From Achatina immaculata (taxonomy: Eukaryota > Mollusca > Gastropoda > Stylommatophora > Achatinidae): a stretch of DNA of 64,000 bases. Shown here piece by piece: positions 42,945 to 54,231 of the stretch. Location: contig CM019703.1 of the NCBI GenBank assembly GCA_009760885.1, positions 10,232,959 to 10,296,958 of the forward strand. Direction: 5' to 3'. The stretch's first letter is position 1, and each line of letters begins with the position of its first letter. The position numbers and the translations under genes were made by a program. The notes under the pieces are model-generated. The model saw only the letters and a list, made by a program, of their open reading frames with translations, was not told the DNA's origin and made no database searches.

Positions 42945-43135
42945 GTCAGCACCTTGGCCTCACTTCCTTTGCTTTCCTAGGGAAACCCCCAGGTACCCAT
43001 TTTTTTTTTGGGGGGGGGGAGGCTGTGTTGACCCTGGTGCCGGTCGGTTCGGAAAAAAATCCGCCCCGAGTGTGAAGTCGAACCATGGACCTTCTGATCG
43101 GTAGGTGAGTGCACTAACTACTACAGCACGGCGAT
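42945..43135 (-). mobile_element. S2-like tRNA-derived SINE
   Basis: Minus strand: GTGCTGTAGTAGTTAGTGCA, then GGTCCATGGTTCGACTTC (B-box-like), then the body with a C-run, ATGGGTACCTGGGGGTTTCC. The head differs from that at 40753. Confidence 0.65.
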
Positions 43136-43610
43136 TAAATTCACTCATGGCTACCTCACAGCTAACATCAGCCTGCACTGGATAAACTAGTATGTTTATC
43201 TTGCCCGCTGTTTATTTATTTTGTTTATCTGTTCTGTTCTATGTCTGTTCTATTTATCTGTTTATTTATCCATTTGTTTATTGTTTATTCAAGCTAATCT
43301 TGTGTCTAACTTTATTTATAACGCGCCCGGCGGTCTTCGTTTCTTGTACTAGTAGTATCTTTTTGTCTTCTTCATTTCAGATTATTTGAAATATAAGAAG
43401 TGATCTATTAAGCTAAATAGGCATTAAGTCTAGGTGCCAGGAAGAGTTGTGGGGGGGAGGGGGGGCAGACGTCAAAAAAAAAAGGGGGGGGGGGAACTTG
43501 CAAATACATAGCAAACTTTCTTTTATGTGAAAACAATTAAAGAAGTGAGTAATACGTTTGTTGTAGAATTAAAAGGCTGACAGTGACTTTACGTCTGCGT
43601 TTGGTCTGTG
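43136..43610. other. Unassigned, with G-runs
   Basis: G-runs near 43451-43466 and 43485-43494. Nothing else recognised. Confidence 0.45.
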
Positions 43611-44325
43611 TAATACAAACGGTCTATATACCTTGTAATACAAACGGTCTATATACCTTGTAATACAAACGGTCTATATACCTTGTAATACAAACGGTCT
43701 ACATATCTTGTAGTACAAAGGGTCTACATACCTTGTAATACAAACAGTATACTTACCTTTTAATACAAACGGTCTATATACCTTGTAATACAAACAGTCT
43801 ATATACCTTGTAATACAAACGGTTTATATGCCTTGTAATACAAACAGTCTATATACCTTGTAATACAAACGGTTTATATGCCTTGTAATACAAACAGTCT
43901 ATATACCTTGTAATACAAACGGTCTATATACCTTGTAATACAAACAGTCTATATACCTTGTAATACAAACAGTCTATATACCTTGTAATACAAACGGTCT
44001 ATATACCTTGTAATACAAACAGTCTATATACCTTGTAATACAAACGGTCTATATACCTTGTAATACAAACGGTCTATATACCTTGTATACAAACAGTCTA
44101 TATACCTTGTAATACAAACGGTCTATATACCTTGTATACAAACAGTCTATATACCTTGTAATACAAACGGTCTATATACCTTGTAATACAAACAGTCTAT
44201 ATACCTTGTAATACAAACAGTCTATATACCTTGTAATACAAACGGTCTATATACCTTGTAATACAAACAGTCTATATACCTTGTAATACAAACAGTCTAT
44301 ATAACTTGTAATACAAACGGTCCAT
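43611..44325. repeat. 25 bp minisatellite, about 28 copies
   Basis: The unit is TAATACAAACGGTCTATATA plus CCTTG. The first G of the GGTC is G or A in an irregular alternation. Two units lack AA (TTGTATACAAAC). Recent homogenisation is evident from near-identity. Confidence 0.96.
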
Positions 44326-44870
44326 GTAACACAAAGTCATATAATACAGAGCGGGGTCAAGCCATGTATTAGGAGATTTACGATTATAGCTGGAAGGGGA
44401 ACCAAAGGACCCTTACTGAGTGTAGTCTAGGTGCCCAGGTGTCTGTTAATCCGTCGCTAGATGTCAGCCCGACGTCGCTGTTTCGTTTGTGGGGCTGAGT
44501 ACCGTGACATTATTTGGTCATTTCTACTCTCTTAACTGCGATAAGCACAAAACATTCACAAAGATTCGGCCCGGGGGGGGGGGGGCATCGCACGAATACG
44601 TGAGGAGTGATTTCAGCACCTCCTCCACCCCCCTCCCCCAAAGATGTCAAGCGAAACCTGAAATACGTATAGATGTAAGTCCGGCTCACATCAGGTGAAC
44701 GCGCCTCGTACATGAACCCACGTTGTCACACAAGAAATCTAGGCCTATAAACACCTCTCTCCCCATCTCCTTCCCTCCTCCTCTCTCTATCTCTTATCTT
44801 TCTCTGTCTGTATCTCTCTCACTCTCCCTCCATCTCTCTCTCTGTCTGTCTCTCTCTCAATGTTCGCAAC
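44326..44870. other. Unassigned, with G-run, C-rich and CT repeats
   Basis: G-run at 44573-44585 and CT-rich 44757-44860. No gene is supported. Confidence 0.45.
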
Positions 44871-44951
44871 AGTGAAAACTGAATGCAAGGTGGGCAGATG
44901 GACATAAATACAAAATCCTTCAGTCTTTAGAAATATAAGTTCTTCCGTTTA

Positions 44952-45000
<49 letters not shown>

Positions 45001-45500
45001 GAATGTTCAATGAAAGATGGAAGATTGTCAGATGGGCATAAGTGCTCAGTTCTTCAGTTTTGGGAAATTAAAAATTGTTTCCTTCGCTCTCTCTTTCTCT
45101 CTGTGTCTCTCTCTATGCCTCTCTCTATGTGTCTTTCTCTATGTCTCTCTGTCTCTGTAAATCTCTCTATGTCTATGACTCTCTCTATTTCTGTCTCTCT
45201 CTATATCTCTCTCTAAATCTCTCTAAGTCTATGACTCTCTCTGTCTATGACTCTCTCTATGTCTATGTCTCTCTCTCTATGTCTGTCTCTGTAAATCTCT
45301 CTGTGTCTATGACTCTCTCTATGTCTTTCTCTATGACTCTCTCTATGTTTCTCTGTCTCTCTATGTCTCTCTCTCTCTCCTCTCTCACTCTCTGAATGTT
45401 TGCAACAGAGGGAAAGTGGAATGAAAAGGGGGAAGATTGTCAGACGGGCATAAGTGCCGGATTCTTCAGCCTTTGGAAATAAAAACTGTTTCCTTCACTC
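44871..45500 (+). repeat. Three tandem module M copies separated by CT microsatellites
   Basis: Module M copies lie at 44871-44945, 45001-45085 and 45395-45500, each GAATG(A/T)-led with GGCATAAGTGC and TTC(A/T)GTTTT or equivalents, ending TTTCCTTC(A/G)CTCTCTC. Between them lie CT repeats (44946-45000 and 45085-45390). The copies share orientation, implying tandem duplication of module plus microsatellite. Confidence 0.75.
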
Positions 45501-46961
45501 TCTCTCTCCTACAAACACACACTCTCTCTCCTACTCACACTCTCATATAAACACATCCAATGCCGCTCTTGTTATCTAACAATGGCCATTTCCCCTTTTA
45601 TCCCTCTCTATTACCCAGTTCTCGTTTCTTCCTCGCCGGGGTCAGTAATCCCTAGGGGAAGCTGGAATCTTCCCTGAGCTTTCGTGCGTACTAAGACAAG
45701 AGACATAGCGGAGCCTGATGGCTCAAGATCCGGTTATGGAAAAATCTTTAAGCTGTCTGGCGAGTCTTCTAAACGCTGACCATTTGATCCCATTAATCCA
45801 GATCGTGGTTTGGGTGACTGTAAATGTGCTGTCTGTAATGTGACTGTGTGTTTTTTGTTGTGTTTGTGTGTATACGCGGAAGTGTAGTACATGATGTCTC
45901 AAAAAAAAAAAAAAACCTTCAATACTAGAGTCCATGAAGAAAAAAAAAAGAATTATTTCACTCCTGAATTAATTTTAATTTATACCTAAATAAATTTTTA
46001 TGATAAATTTTGCAGAAAGATTCCCCTGGGAACAAATGTGTTAAGAACACAGTCTTAACATAGTCTTTGTGAGACAGGGAACATAGATCTGATTACTTAA
46101 AAACTCTGACATACTTTTGTTGCCCAGAAACTTGTAACAGTCAGCACTAATTGTAATTGTTATTTTTGTAAAATGTAGTGTCAGGTTGGTGGACGGACGG
46201 GGAGATGGAGATCGCCGGCGGGGATGAGGAAAATCTGGTGTGAAACCAACGAATCCAGGACGTGACAAGCTTATGGGTCTCTACAACAATGGCTATCAGA
46301 ATGAGGTAAACAAAACAGAGCCAGCAGACTATAGGTGGCGCGGAATGGATATCATTGAGGCACTCATCGGATTCCTCATCTCAAAGTTGGAGTGTCTCTG
46401 TGGAACTGTCTCAAAGCCGTTGGTTCTGATGTGGAGAAGGGGCTTAAGTACAGGGACTAGAGGCTGGAAAACAAAGTTTTGGCCAGGCCAGCCTACACCA
46501 CTGTCTTCATGGCAGTCCGAGCAAGACCACAGTCTGCCAAAGCAAGGAAAGGTGCTGAAGTTGGAGGTACCCAGCCAGAAGGCGCATCGTAAAATCAGGG
46601 TACCACTCATTATCGCTAAATGCGCATGAAGAAAAAGAAGGTAGAAAGGTACCGAAAGGAAATTATTCCATGATTTAAAAACGCTGATAGGGTTCGAAAT
46701 GTGCTTTTTTTTTTTAAAGGCGTTACCTAAATATTCTAGGAACATTGATTATATAGACATACAGGATCTACCAACCCTGCAAGTGTTGTTCTGGCGTGAA
46801 AGAGTTAATTATTGGGATTTAGCAACTGCCGAAAGAAACGTTTCCCAGTGATGCTGATGTGAATGAATGCAACGTCTTGCAACCTCTCTTTCCCATTGTT
46901 AAATATGGTAGGACACCATAGCTTTATTCAGCTGCGGCGTTAGTAATCCAACTGATCGGAC
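45501..46961. other. Unassigned sequence
   Basis: Overlapping open frames of 129 codons (plus, 46240-46629) and 138 codons (minus, 46745-46329) show no domain I recognise. A-runs lie at 45901-45914 and a CAT repeat begins at 46962. No gene is supported. Confidence 0.4.
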
Positions 46962-47290
46962 ATCATCATCATCATCATCATCATCGTCATCATCATCATC
47001 ATCAGCATCATCATCATCATCAGCCCTCGTCGACCATGTGTCTCCACAGTTTCCGATCTTTCATGTTGTTCATCAGCTCTGTTGTTGTGCTTCTCCCACG
47101 CCGTTTTGTTAAGGTCATCTAAGAGTTTCTCTCTTGGTCAGCCCCTCCCTTTAATTCCTCCAGTTGTCCCTGCTGACACGATGTTTTCAACCCCTCCTCT
47201 TCTCCTTATATGGCCAATGAACCTAGACTGTCTCCCCCTTAGTGCGTTCATTAAGATTCGCTTCTCATTGGCTGTTTCCTAGGCACTGGA
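46962..47290 (-). mobile_element. Family A LINE 3' fragment with (GAT)n tail
   Basis: CAT repeats at 46962-47020 form the tail (GAT on minus). Minus-strand translation gives MNDMKDRKLWRHMVDEG-like sequence, then a GRDTTTELMNNMK region and FIGHIRRRGGVENIV-like sequence, matching the family A C-terminus. Confidence 0.72.
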
Positions 47291-47339
47291 CAGGCTCTGT
47301 AAATTCAATAGCCTATTATCAGAGTCACCACAAGAAGAC

Positions 47340-47420
47340 ATATATAGATAGATAGACAGACAGGCAGACAGACAGGCAGACAGACAGACAGATAGATAGG
47401 CAGGCAGGCAGACAGATAGA
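47340..47420. repeat. (GATA)n/(GACA)n tetranucleotide microsatellite
   Basis: GATAGATAGACAGACAGGCA-type repeat, about 80 bp. Confidence 0.92.
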
Positions 47421-47861
47421 TGCGTACATAGGAATTTATCAGCTTGGTCATCACTGCTGTGCAACTCTGGAATTCCCTTCGCTGTCATTCAAAACCCATA
47501 AGCAATACATCATCTTTTAACTCCAGACCTTTTCAATAATTGCTCACCTGCAACTATACGTCTCCTTAAAGTATCTACTTGCCTTTCTTACCATTGGCTC
47601 GCCAGCCACCAAGTTATATTCTAGAAGAACACAGTATAACAGGTAATAGTTTATTTAGAAGTTGTGTTAATGAATGTGAAAGAATGTGATAAGCTAGGAA
47701 CTGCGTCTAAAGCGTTTTTGTGTGTGCGTGAGTGTGTACATTATCTTGCTATATCTGTCACCTGCCATGTTGGTCATAATCTTATATTTGTGAAAGTAAA
47801 TGTCTAATTTTACATTCTTGGATATATAGTTTGTATACTTGTACTAAATCTAATGTGTGGC

Positions 47862-47925
47862 AAGAATAAAAGAGGAGTGATGAAGGATAGAATGTCAGAC
47901 GAGCCTGCATACCTAAGTCTTCTGT
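47862..47925 (+). mobile_element. 3'-end module M, short
   Basis: AAAAGAGGAGTGATGAAGGA, TAGAATGTCAGACGAGCCTG and CATACCTAAGTC, directly abutting the 3' end of a minus-oriented family B LINE. Confidence 0.55.
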
Positions 47926-47927
47926 GA

Positions 47928-48115
47928 TTTGCATTCCACTTCCTGAACTTTGCCTCCCAAACAACTCTCCTATAGGCCTCTTGGTTGTAAGCAAGATGCC
48001 CTGCTGCTGATGCGTCCATTCGACGATGTCTTGCAGCCATCTTCACCTTGGTCTTCCTCTCCCTTTTCCCAACTATGCACCCTTCTAAGAAGGTCTTCTC
48101 TAAATTCTCCTAAGT
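47928..48115 (-). mobile_element. Family B LINE 3' fragment
   Basis: The minus-strand reading contains MDASAAGHLAYNQEAYRRVV and the CTTGCAGCCATCTTCACCTT block on plus. Its (CTGA)n tail is lost. Confidence 0.75.
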
Positions 48116-48489
48116 CTTCACCCACCGAAAATAACGCTGGTTCATTCGTTCATTCCTTCTAGAGTAAAATAAAAATATATACAAAAGAGAAAGAAGAATA
48201 AAAGGAAGCTGAACTAAGATGAGCGAGAGAGAAAATCTCCAAGCGGTTTAGTTGTTCTAAACTTCTGCTTCTATGGAGGGATCTGTGGAAGAAGCCAAAA
48301 TCTTCCGAGCATTTTCTGTCCAAGAAAGTGAAATCTTGTCTTTCTTTCAATACATGTTGAATGTACAAACTTACTTCTTGAGGGTGTCTTGAGAATCTTT
48401 TGACTTCCATAGTGTTCTTAATTTTATTGGTTGAAGCCTGTCTGAAGCTATGGATGGTCGGACTGAAGATTTACACACATTCCATGACC
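48116..48489. other. Unassigned sequence
   Basis: Nothing recognised. Confidence 0.45.
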
Positions 48490-48860
48490 TTAAGAAAATG
48501 TAAAGTAACAGAACGCAGTTCTTTTTTAGTTTTTTTTTTTTTTTTTTAGGATTAGATCTCGAAAAAAATCGTATCAAAGCACTTTTAGTAGTGAGAGAAA
48601 GAAAAATCACAAGAGAATTGTCTGGGATTCGAAAGATAGCGTAGTTCCTTGGTACGCTGTTTTCTCGTGGCTAGACGGTTGATCGTCCTACAGGAGTCCG
48701 TGGTTCGAATCCCAGGTAGTTATCTTGTGATTTTTCCTTCTCTCGTCTAAAATTGCTTTTGTCTACGATTTTTTCGAGGTTTAATCTTAGAAAACTGTGT
48801 TCTGTTACTTTACTGAAGGAAAGCCTCGTTGTTTCCTATTTATATATATATAAAAATGTT
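48490..48860. mobile_element. Palindromic element with tRNA-like arms (copy 2)
   Basis: Same plan as 42050-42440: AAAATGTAAAGTAACAGAAC, then GAGAGAAAGAAAAATCACAA on the left; GGTACGCTGTTTTCTCGTGG, GTCCGTGGTTCGAATCCCAG and TTGTGATTTTTCCTTCTCTC on the right, then AAAGCCTCGTTG. The left arm has lost ~55 bp of its tRNA-like part, and a T-run was added at 48530-48548. Confidence 0.75.
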
Positions 48861-49361
48861 AAGGAAGTGTAATGCTTGAGACTTCCTCTTATTACCTTTT
48901 CTCAAGGCTGTGTGCCAGGTTTCTATCCAAGTGTTTTTTTTAACTCCGTGACATAAATGTCAGGTAAAGCAATGTTCCTGACTTCAGCTGGAGCGAATCT
49001 GAAGCCCGAGTGAACCCTCCCCCTCCGCATTGAGAATTGAGCACTCTCACGGCTGTTCTACACTCAGTCACATAACCTCACTGCCTCTAATTGTCTAGCG
49101 TTCTATCTCGTACACTCTTTACCTGCAGGGCAGGCTACACTGTTCTGTCCACCTCCGTCAAAAGCAAGATAACGAATTAATCAAGATCGTTCATGGACAA
49201 ACTAGCGTGTGACCTAGAGGAGCAGCTTGACTCCTACAGCTGCTAAATCAAAGATTTTTTTTTCCCAAGAGATCTGAAGGCAGTCTAAAGGTTCAGCGAT
49301 TCTCAGCGGGACAGGCAGGTGTCTCCCCGGAGAGGAATTTCAAGTCAAATTATAGCACCGT
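48861..49361. other. Unassigned sequence
   Basis: Nothing recognised. Confidence 0.45.
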
Positions 49362-49805
49362 AAAGAAATGTAAGGATATTTAAGAGTGATGTTCTAAGTG
49401 TACTACTCCATGGAAGTGAATGCTGGAAAATCACCAAAACCATAGAAAACACGTTGAACTCTTTCCAGACTAAATGTTTACGAAGAATTAGAAAAATATT
49501 TTGGCCAAACACCATCTTGTTGGCATAAATGCAGATGAAGCCACTAACAGCAATTATTGAGGAAAGAGGCTGGCGATGGTTGGGACATGTGCTCCGAATG
49601 ATTGACAACTCATTACCAAAAGTAGCACTAAGATGGACACTGCAGGGGAACAGAAGTAAGGGTAGACCAAAAGAGACATAGAGAAGAACAACAGAAAGGA
49701 TGTTGAGCAGTAGAGGGCTCACCTGGGCAAGAGCAGAAAAAAGACAAAGGACAGGCATTTGTGGAAAACCCTTGCGGAAGCCCCATGTGCCCTGGGCACT
49801 TAAGG

Positions 49806-49812
<7 letters not shown>
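49362..49812 (+). mobile_element. Family D LINE 3' part
   Basis: LLHGSECWKITKTIENTLNS in translation, then KCLRRIRKIFWPNTI, MQMKPLTAIIEERGWRWLGH and the terminus CTTAAGGTTCAG. A perfect (GA)n follows at 49809-49848. Confidence 0.85.
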
Positions 49813-49848
<36 letters not shown>

Positions 49849-49850
<2 letters not shown>

Positions 49851-50940
49851 AGAAGAAATGTAAACTGATGAAAATTCTTTCTAGATGATGATTTAATCCA
49901 CAGAAGAGGATTCGGACATGCTAGATTGAAAAGGGAAGACTGAAGTATGGGACGCTGAGAACCCTAGATGGAACATTAAAGAACAAATTGTCCCACGTGG
50001 AAATCCACATGAGAATGGAAAGAAACGATGTAATCTTCTGCATCAGGAACAAAATAGAGGGGTAGAAAAAAAGGAGGGGGGGGGGGAATCGTCCTGAAAA
50101 AACACAAGAAATGATGATATTCAAAAAAGCATATTCCTTTGGCCAGAAATGATCAACGGAAGGTCAAAAGCTATTTAATTAAAACGTGTTTCTTTTAAAA
50201 GTCAGCTTTCTCGTCAGAAAACCGCCACGACTGTAGCAGCCGGGATATACTTGATATAATCTCTGTTACTGTACCGAGCAACTTCTGCTGTTATCATTTT
50301 TCTACACATACACCATCCAGCCCTGCCCATTTGCTTCTATGAAAAGGCCGATTAGACAGTGCCCGGCATCCTGAAACACAATTCTCAAGAGGGAGGTAAT
50401 TCTATAACAGAATGTAGCGACTGTGCCCTAATCTGTAAAGACCTTTCTGAGCACCGTCGCGGTACCTCATCAGAAACAGATAAGACTGTATACGCTTAGA
50501 TAGGTTTTCTTAACAGTATTTTATCCACTCTCACGGCGTTCCTATTCCCGGAAGTGTTGTTTAATAATAGAATGTCATTTCTCATCTAGGAAGACGGTTT
50601 TGATGTGGTCAGATACTAGTTATGGGTTTTGTCAAGTATCATTTTGGTGAAAAGCTCATCTCATGACTGCTTCTAGTAACGTTGGATTTCTACAGTTTAT
50701 TTTTTTTTAAGACGACGAAAACAACAGGCAGTGACCCGGTGGTACTGCAAACCGGGTACACCCGTTAACGAGATGTGGACCATACCCCTGGCATTCAGTG
50801 TGCAGGGCGGGCCTCGGGCAACTCGTAGATCACAGTTACCAGCAAGCTCTGTTTGCCTTGAAAGGACCAGTCACCTTTGCGCTTGCATCTTTATAAGCAA
50901 TGAATGATTTGTGTCATAATTAATATTCATGCGCTTATAA
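49849..50940. other. Unassigned sequence
   Basis: G-run at 50077-50086. Nothing else recognised. Confidence 0.45.
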
Positions 50941-50944
50941 GCCA

Positions 50945-51215
50945 TTCATTCATTCATTTGCATGTCCCTTGCGGAACTGTGCCTCCTGTAGGCCTCTCGG
51001 TTGTGAGCAAGATGCCCTACTGCTGATGCATCCATTTGCAGATCATCAACGATGTCTTGCAGCCATCTTCGCCTTGGTCTTATTCTCTTTCTTTTTCCTA
51101 TTATGTAACCTTCCAAGACAGTTTTCTCTAGATTATCATGTCGTTTAATGTGTCCAAAATATTTAAGATTTCTCTCTTTAATCCTCTTTACTAGCCAGCC
51201 TTCTTCATTGTATGT
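50945..51215 (-). mobile_element. Family B LINE 3' fragment
   Basis: NEEGWLVKRIKERNLKYFGH, then GKRKRIRPRRRWLQDIVDDL and QMDASAVGHLAHNREAYRR on the minus strand. The tail here is (ATTC)n on the plus strand instead of (TCAG)n. A (TA)n repeat follows the truncated 5' end at 51232. Confidence 0.82.
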
Positions 51216-51223
51216 AAGCCATA

Positions 51224-51231
<8 letters not shown>

Positions 51232-51267
<36 letters not shown>

Positions 51268-51800
51268 ATATACATACACACACATATTATTTCTCTTTAC
51301 TTGAAGCACTATGTGTATATATTAAATTTCTTGTTCTTGTTGTTCTTGTTCTTTTTGTTCTTGTTCTTTTTGTTCTTCTTTCTCTTGTTGTTCTTCTTGT
51401 ACTTCTTGTTCTTGTTGTTCTTCTTGCTCTTGTTGTTTGTGTTTTTCTTGTTGTTCTTGTTTTTCTTGTTCTTCTTGCTCTTCTTGTTCTTCTTGCTCTT
51501 GTTCATTTTCTTCTTGTTCTTCTTGTTTTTCTTGTTCTTCTTGCTCTTCTTGTTCTTCTTGCTCTTGTTGTTTTTGTTTTTCTTGTTTTTCTTGTTTTTC
51601 TTGTTCTTCTTGCTCTTCTTGTTCTTCTTGCTCTTGTTCATTTTCTTCTTGTTCTTGTTCTTCTTGTTTTTCTTGTTCTTCTTGCACTTGTTCATTTTCT
51701 TCTTGTTCTTGTTCTTCTTGTTCTTCTTGCCCTAGTTGCTCTTCTTGTTTTTCTTGTTCTTCTTGCTGCTGTTGTTTTTGTTGTTGCTCTTCTTCTTCTT
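51232..51800. repeat. (TA)n then TTCTTG/TTGTTC hexanucleotide-type array
   Basis: (TA)n at 51232-51258. From 51328 to 51800 the plus strand is CTTGTTCTTCTTGCTCTTGT-like with a ~65-130 bp higher-order pattern marked by GCTCTTGTTCATTTTCTTCT (near 51496, 51630 and 51688). Glu/Gln- and Asn/Lys-rich minus-strand frames are repeat translations. Confidence 0.94.
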
Positions 51801-51897
51801 CTGCTTCGCATTTACTGTTTTCTGCAGTATATGTATCTTGAATAAATTTAACTGTTTTCCCTACCTTCGTGCCATATATGAAGTTTCCAAACTTTAC

Positions 51898-52162
51898 CAA
51901 TCTGTTATCCCCTGCTGATCTACTTTATCAATCTGTTATCCCCTGCTGATCTACTTTATCAATCTGTTATCCCCTGCCGATCTACTTTATCAATCTGTTA
52001 TCCCCTGCCGATCTACTTTATCAATCTGTTATCCCCTGCCGATCTACTTTATCAATCTTTTATCCCCTGCTGATCTACTTTATCAATCTGTTATTCCTTT
52101 CTGATCTACTTTATCAATCTGTTATTCCCTTCTGATCTACTTTATCAATCTGTTATTCCCTG
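51898..52162. repeat. 31 bp minisatellite, about 8.5 copies
   Basis: The unit is CAATCTGTTATCCCCTGCTG plus ATCTACTTTAT. CTGCCG and CTTCTG variants occur in adjacent blocks. Confidence 0.94.
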
Positions 52163-52254
52163 CTGCTCCCTTTTTTGCTTCACCCCGTCCCATATTTCTT
52201 ATCTTTATTATTACTGGTACTATTATAAAATTCGTATTTCTATGCAAAATGTAC

Positions 52255-52415
52255 ATCTAAAAGTAGGTACCAGAGAAATCTTGGAAGGTGAATGCAACCC
52301 AGACGTGATACTGACCACATCAGACTTTCATGCGCCGAAGGTCTTGGAAACTAGGACCTAACACCTTATCCCCAGTATGCCATAATGGCATGGAAACAGG
52401 AGCTTTTAACTTTTA
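52255..52415 (+). mobile_element. S2 SINE body, headless
   Basis: GTAGGTACCAGAGAAATCTT, AACCCAGACGTGATACTGAC, AGGACCTAACACCTTATCCC and CCATAATGGCATGGAAACAG follow the S2 body. Confidence 0.75.
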
Positions 52416-52919
52416 TGCAGAATGGTTAGTGTCTGCTTAAAAGTGTTCTTATTTTTTATGCAAACATTAGTATTTCGTGTCAAGTTATTGGTGGATTGAT
52501 TCTAAGTGTTTTAAAATGGAGCACTGAAGTGCGTTTTCCTCCGCTCTGTCCTTCTTCATTCCTTATTCCAGAAGACCTTGCAGTACTCCACCACTCCACC
52601 GAGGAGGATGGAGCTTGACAGGAACTCATGGTGTCTTTGCATGGTCAGAGGGAATTCACTGTCACGTAAAACAGGTTTCAGTTACAAAGACCTTCGTGTG
52701 TTTTCTGTTTTCTCGCAGCTCTCTTGTTGGATAATTGTTATTTTACATTCTATTCATGAGATGGTCACCCGAGGGAAAGAAAACTCGGCTCAAGGTTACC
52801 TGGTGGTGAACTGTAGAAGTAGAAATGAGTGGCATGCAGGATAGCTGGACCGCAGTACAAACGCCGGCTGCAGTCCGTGAGAAATAGAGAGAATTTGTTC
52901 ATGCCCTTCAAGATGTCAC
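52416..52919. other. Unassigned sequence
   Basis: An 88-codon plus-strand frame (52578-52844) has no known motif. Nothing else is recognised. Confidence 0.4.
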
Positions 52920-53160
52920 AGGCGCTGAAGGATGCAGTGATTAGAGCACTCGTCTAACAACCGAATGGTTGAGGGTTCAAATCCTCAGCCGAGCGGGATT
53001 TTTTTTCTTCCGACCAAGGGTCGACCCAGCCTCGACCCGAGGTCGACCCAGCCTCGTAAAATGGGTACCAGAGAAAATCTAGGGAAGGAAAGGCAGCGAA
53101 GAAAGGAACTGGCCACCCTACCTCATGCACTGATGGCCCAGCATAATGAGGTCTCTAACG
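52920..53160 (+). mobile_element. S2-type tRNA-derived SINE
   Basis: Head GATGCAGTGATTAGAGCACT, then GGTTGAGGGTTCAAATCCTC (B box GGTTCAAATCC). GGTCGACCCAGCCTCG is duplicated in the body. It continues AAAATGGGTACCAGAGAAAA as in other S2 copies. Confidence 0.78.
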
Positions 53161-53261
53161 CTTCATCCCCTGCGGCATTTGCCGTGGGACTATCTTTACC
53201 GTTACTTATTCATTGCTGCTATTTTTATACATGTATGTACTCGAATTGGTTGACTGGGTAG

Positions 53262-53361
53262 ATTGAATGATGAGAGACAAAGGGCAGAATGTCAGACGGT
53301 CTTGCGTGCCCAATACATTACCTTTTTTAAAATAAAGTTTGTATCTGTCTGTCTGTCTGTT
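53262..53361 (+). mobile_element. 3'-end module M with (TCTG)n tail
   Basis: GACAAAGGGCAGAATGTCAG, ACGGTCTTGCGTGCCCAAT and AAAATAAAGTTTG, then TCTG repeats. Confidence 0.68.
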
Positions 53362-53499
53362 ATTACATTAGTTAAGACATTTATTCCAAGCACTGAATGT
53401 AAATGATTTTATATTGAACTCTCCTACTACCTAGTAGATTGGTAGATATTCATTAACGTACAAGACTGGGTGAGTAACTTTATTACATGTATGTAGTTA

Positions 53500-54070
53500 C
53501 TAACTGATTACCCGGCGTTGCCGGGGTATTTATTTATCCCACTCAAAAAAGTTATATTCATTTCTACAACCTTCTAGACCGCTCTACAACGTTCTATCCA
53601 TTTCCACAGCCTTCTAGAAGGTTCTACAGAGGTCTATTCAGTTCCACAACCTTCTAGGCGGTTCTACAGAGTATAGACAGTTCTAAAGAGTTATATTCCT
53701 TCTGTTCGACTAAACTTGGGCTTATTTGTCATCAGGACTGTCACCAATCAGCTTAGCGACCCCGAATACTATGGATTCGACACTAATCTCGGTCAATTTG
53801 GACATTTTATTTTTCACCACTTCTCATCCATTCCCCTCCCATGCCAATGGGGGCTGAACTTGCGAGTGCCACTATTCATCTCAGGGACCCCGAAAACTAT
53901 GGATTAGACAGTAATATCGGTCGTTTTCGATTATTTGTACATGTCACCCCATCCTACACCCACCCATAGGACCACATGCCGATTAGGGCTGAGCTTGGAC
54001 CTGAACAGCATCGAGAGTGTCACTATTCATCTCAGCGACCCCAAAAACTATGAATTCGACACTAAAATCG
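53500..54070 (-). mobile_element. Helitron-like segment with terminal hairpin
   Basis: CCCGGCGTTGCCGGG at 53511-53525 is a GC-rich hairpin. Read on the minus strand it is followed by TAATCAGTTAGT, comparable to the hairpin plus CTRR end of Helitrons, although CTAG is not exact. Imperfect TTCTACAACCTTCTAGA repeats fill 53550-53690. Three direct repeats of a GCGACCCCGAAAACTATGGA-type motif start near 53754, 53881 and 54032. Confidence 0.45.
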
Positions 54071-54231
54071 TTCATTTTCTGCATTCAGTGAGTGGATAAA
54101 AGTGAAATGTAACAGATTTGTCATTTTAACTTTGTTATTTCAGCTTTGTTATTTCAATTTTAATGATGTTTGTTGTATGCATAGAATATTTCTATTATTT
54201 GTTGTAGAATGCCCCCCAAAACGAGAAAAAG

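Noticed and set aside
43611..44325. CRISPR-like direct repeats
   Set aside because: Units are contiguous with no unique spacers, and the sequence context is animal repeat DNA. The same applies to the other 21-37 bp arrays.
46240..46745. Possible small host gene
   Set aside because: 129- and 138-codon frames overlap on opposite strands, neither shows a domain, and no splice or codon evidence can be judged by eye.
51309..51900. Asn/Lys- and Glu/Gln-rich minus-strand frames of 128-192 codons
   Set aside because: Translation of a TTCTTG-type repeat.
52578..52844. 88-codon frame
   Set aside because: No motif; length is within chance for AT-moderate DNA.
52930..53000. Functional tRNA gene
   Set aside because: The tRNA-like head continues into an S2 SINE body shared with several other loci.
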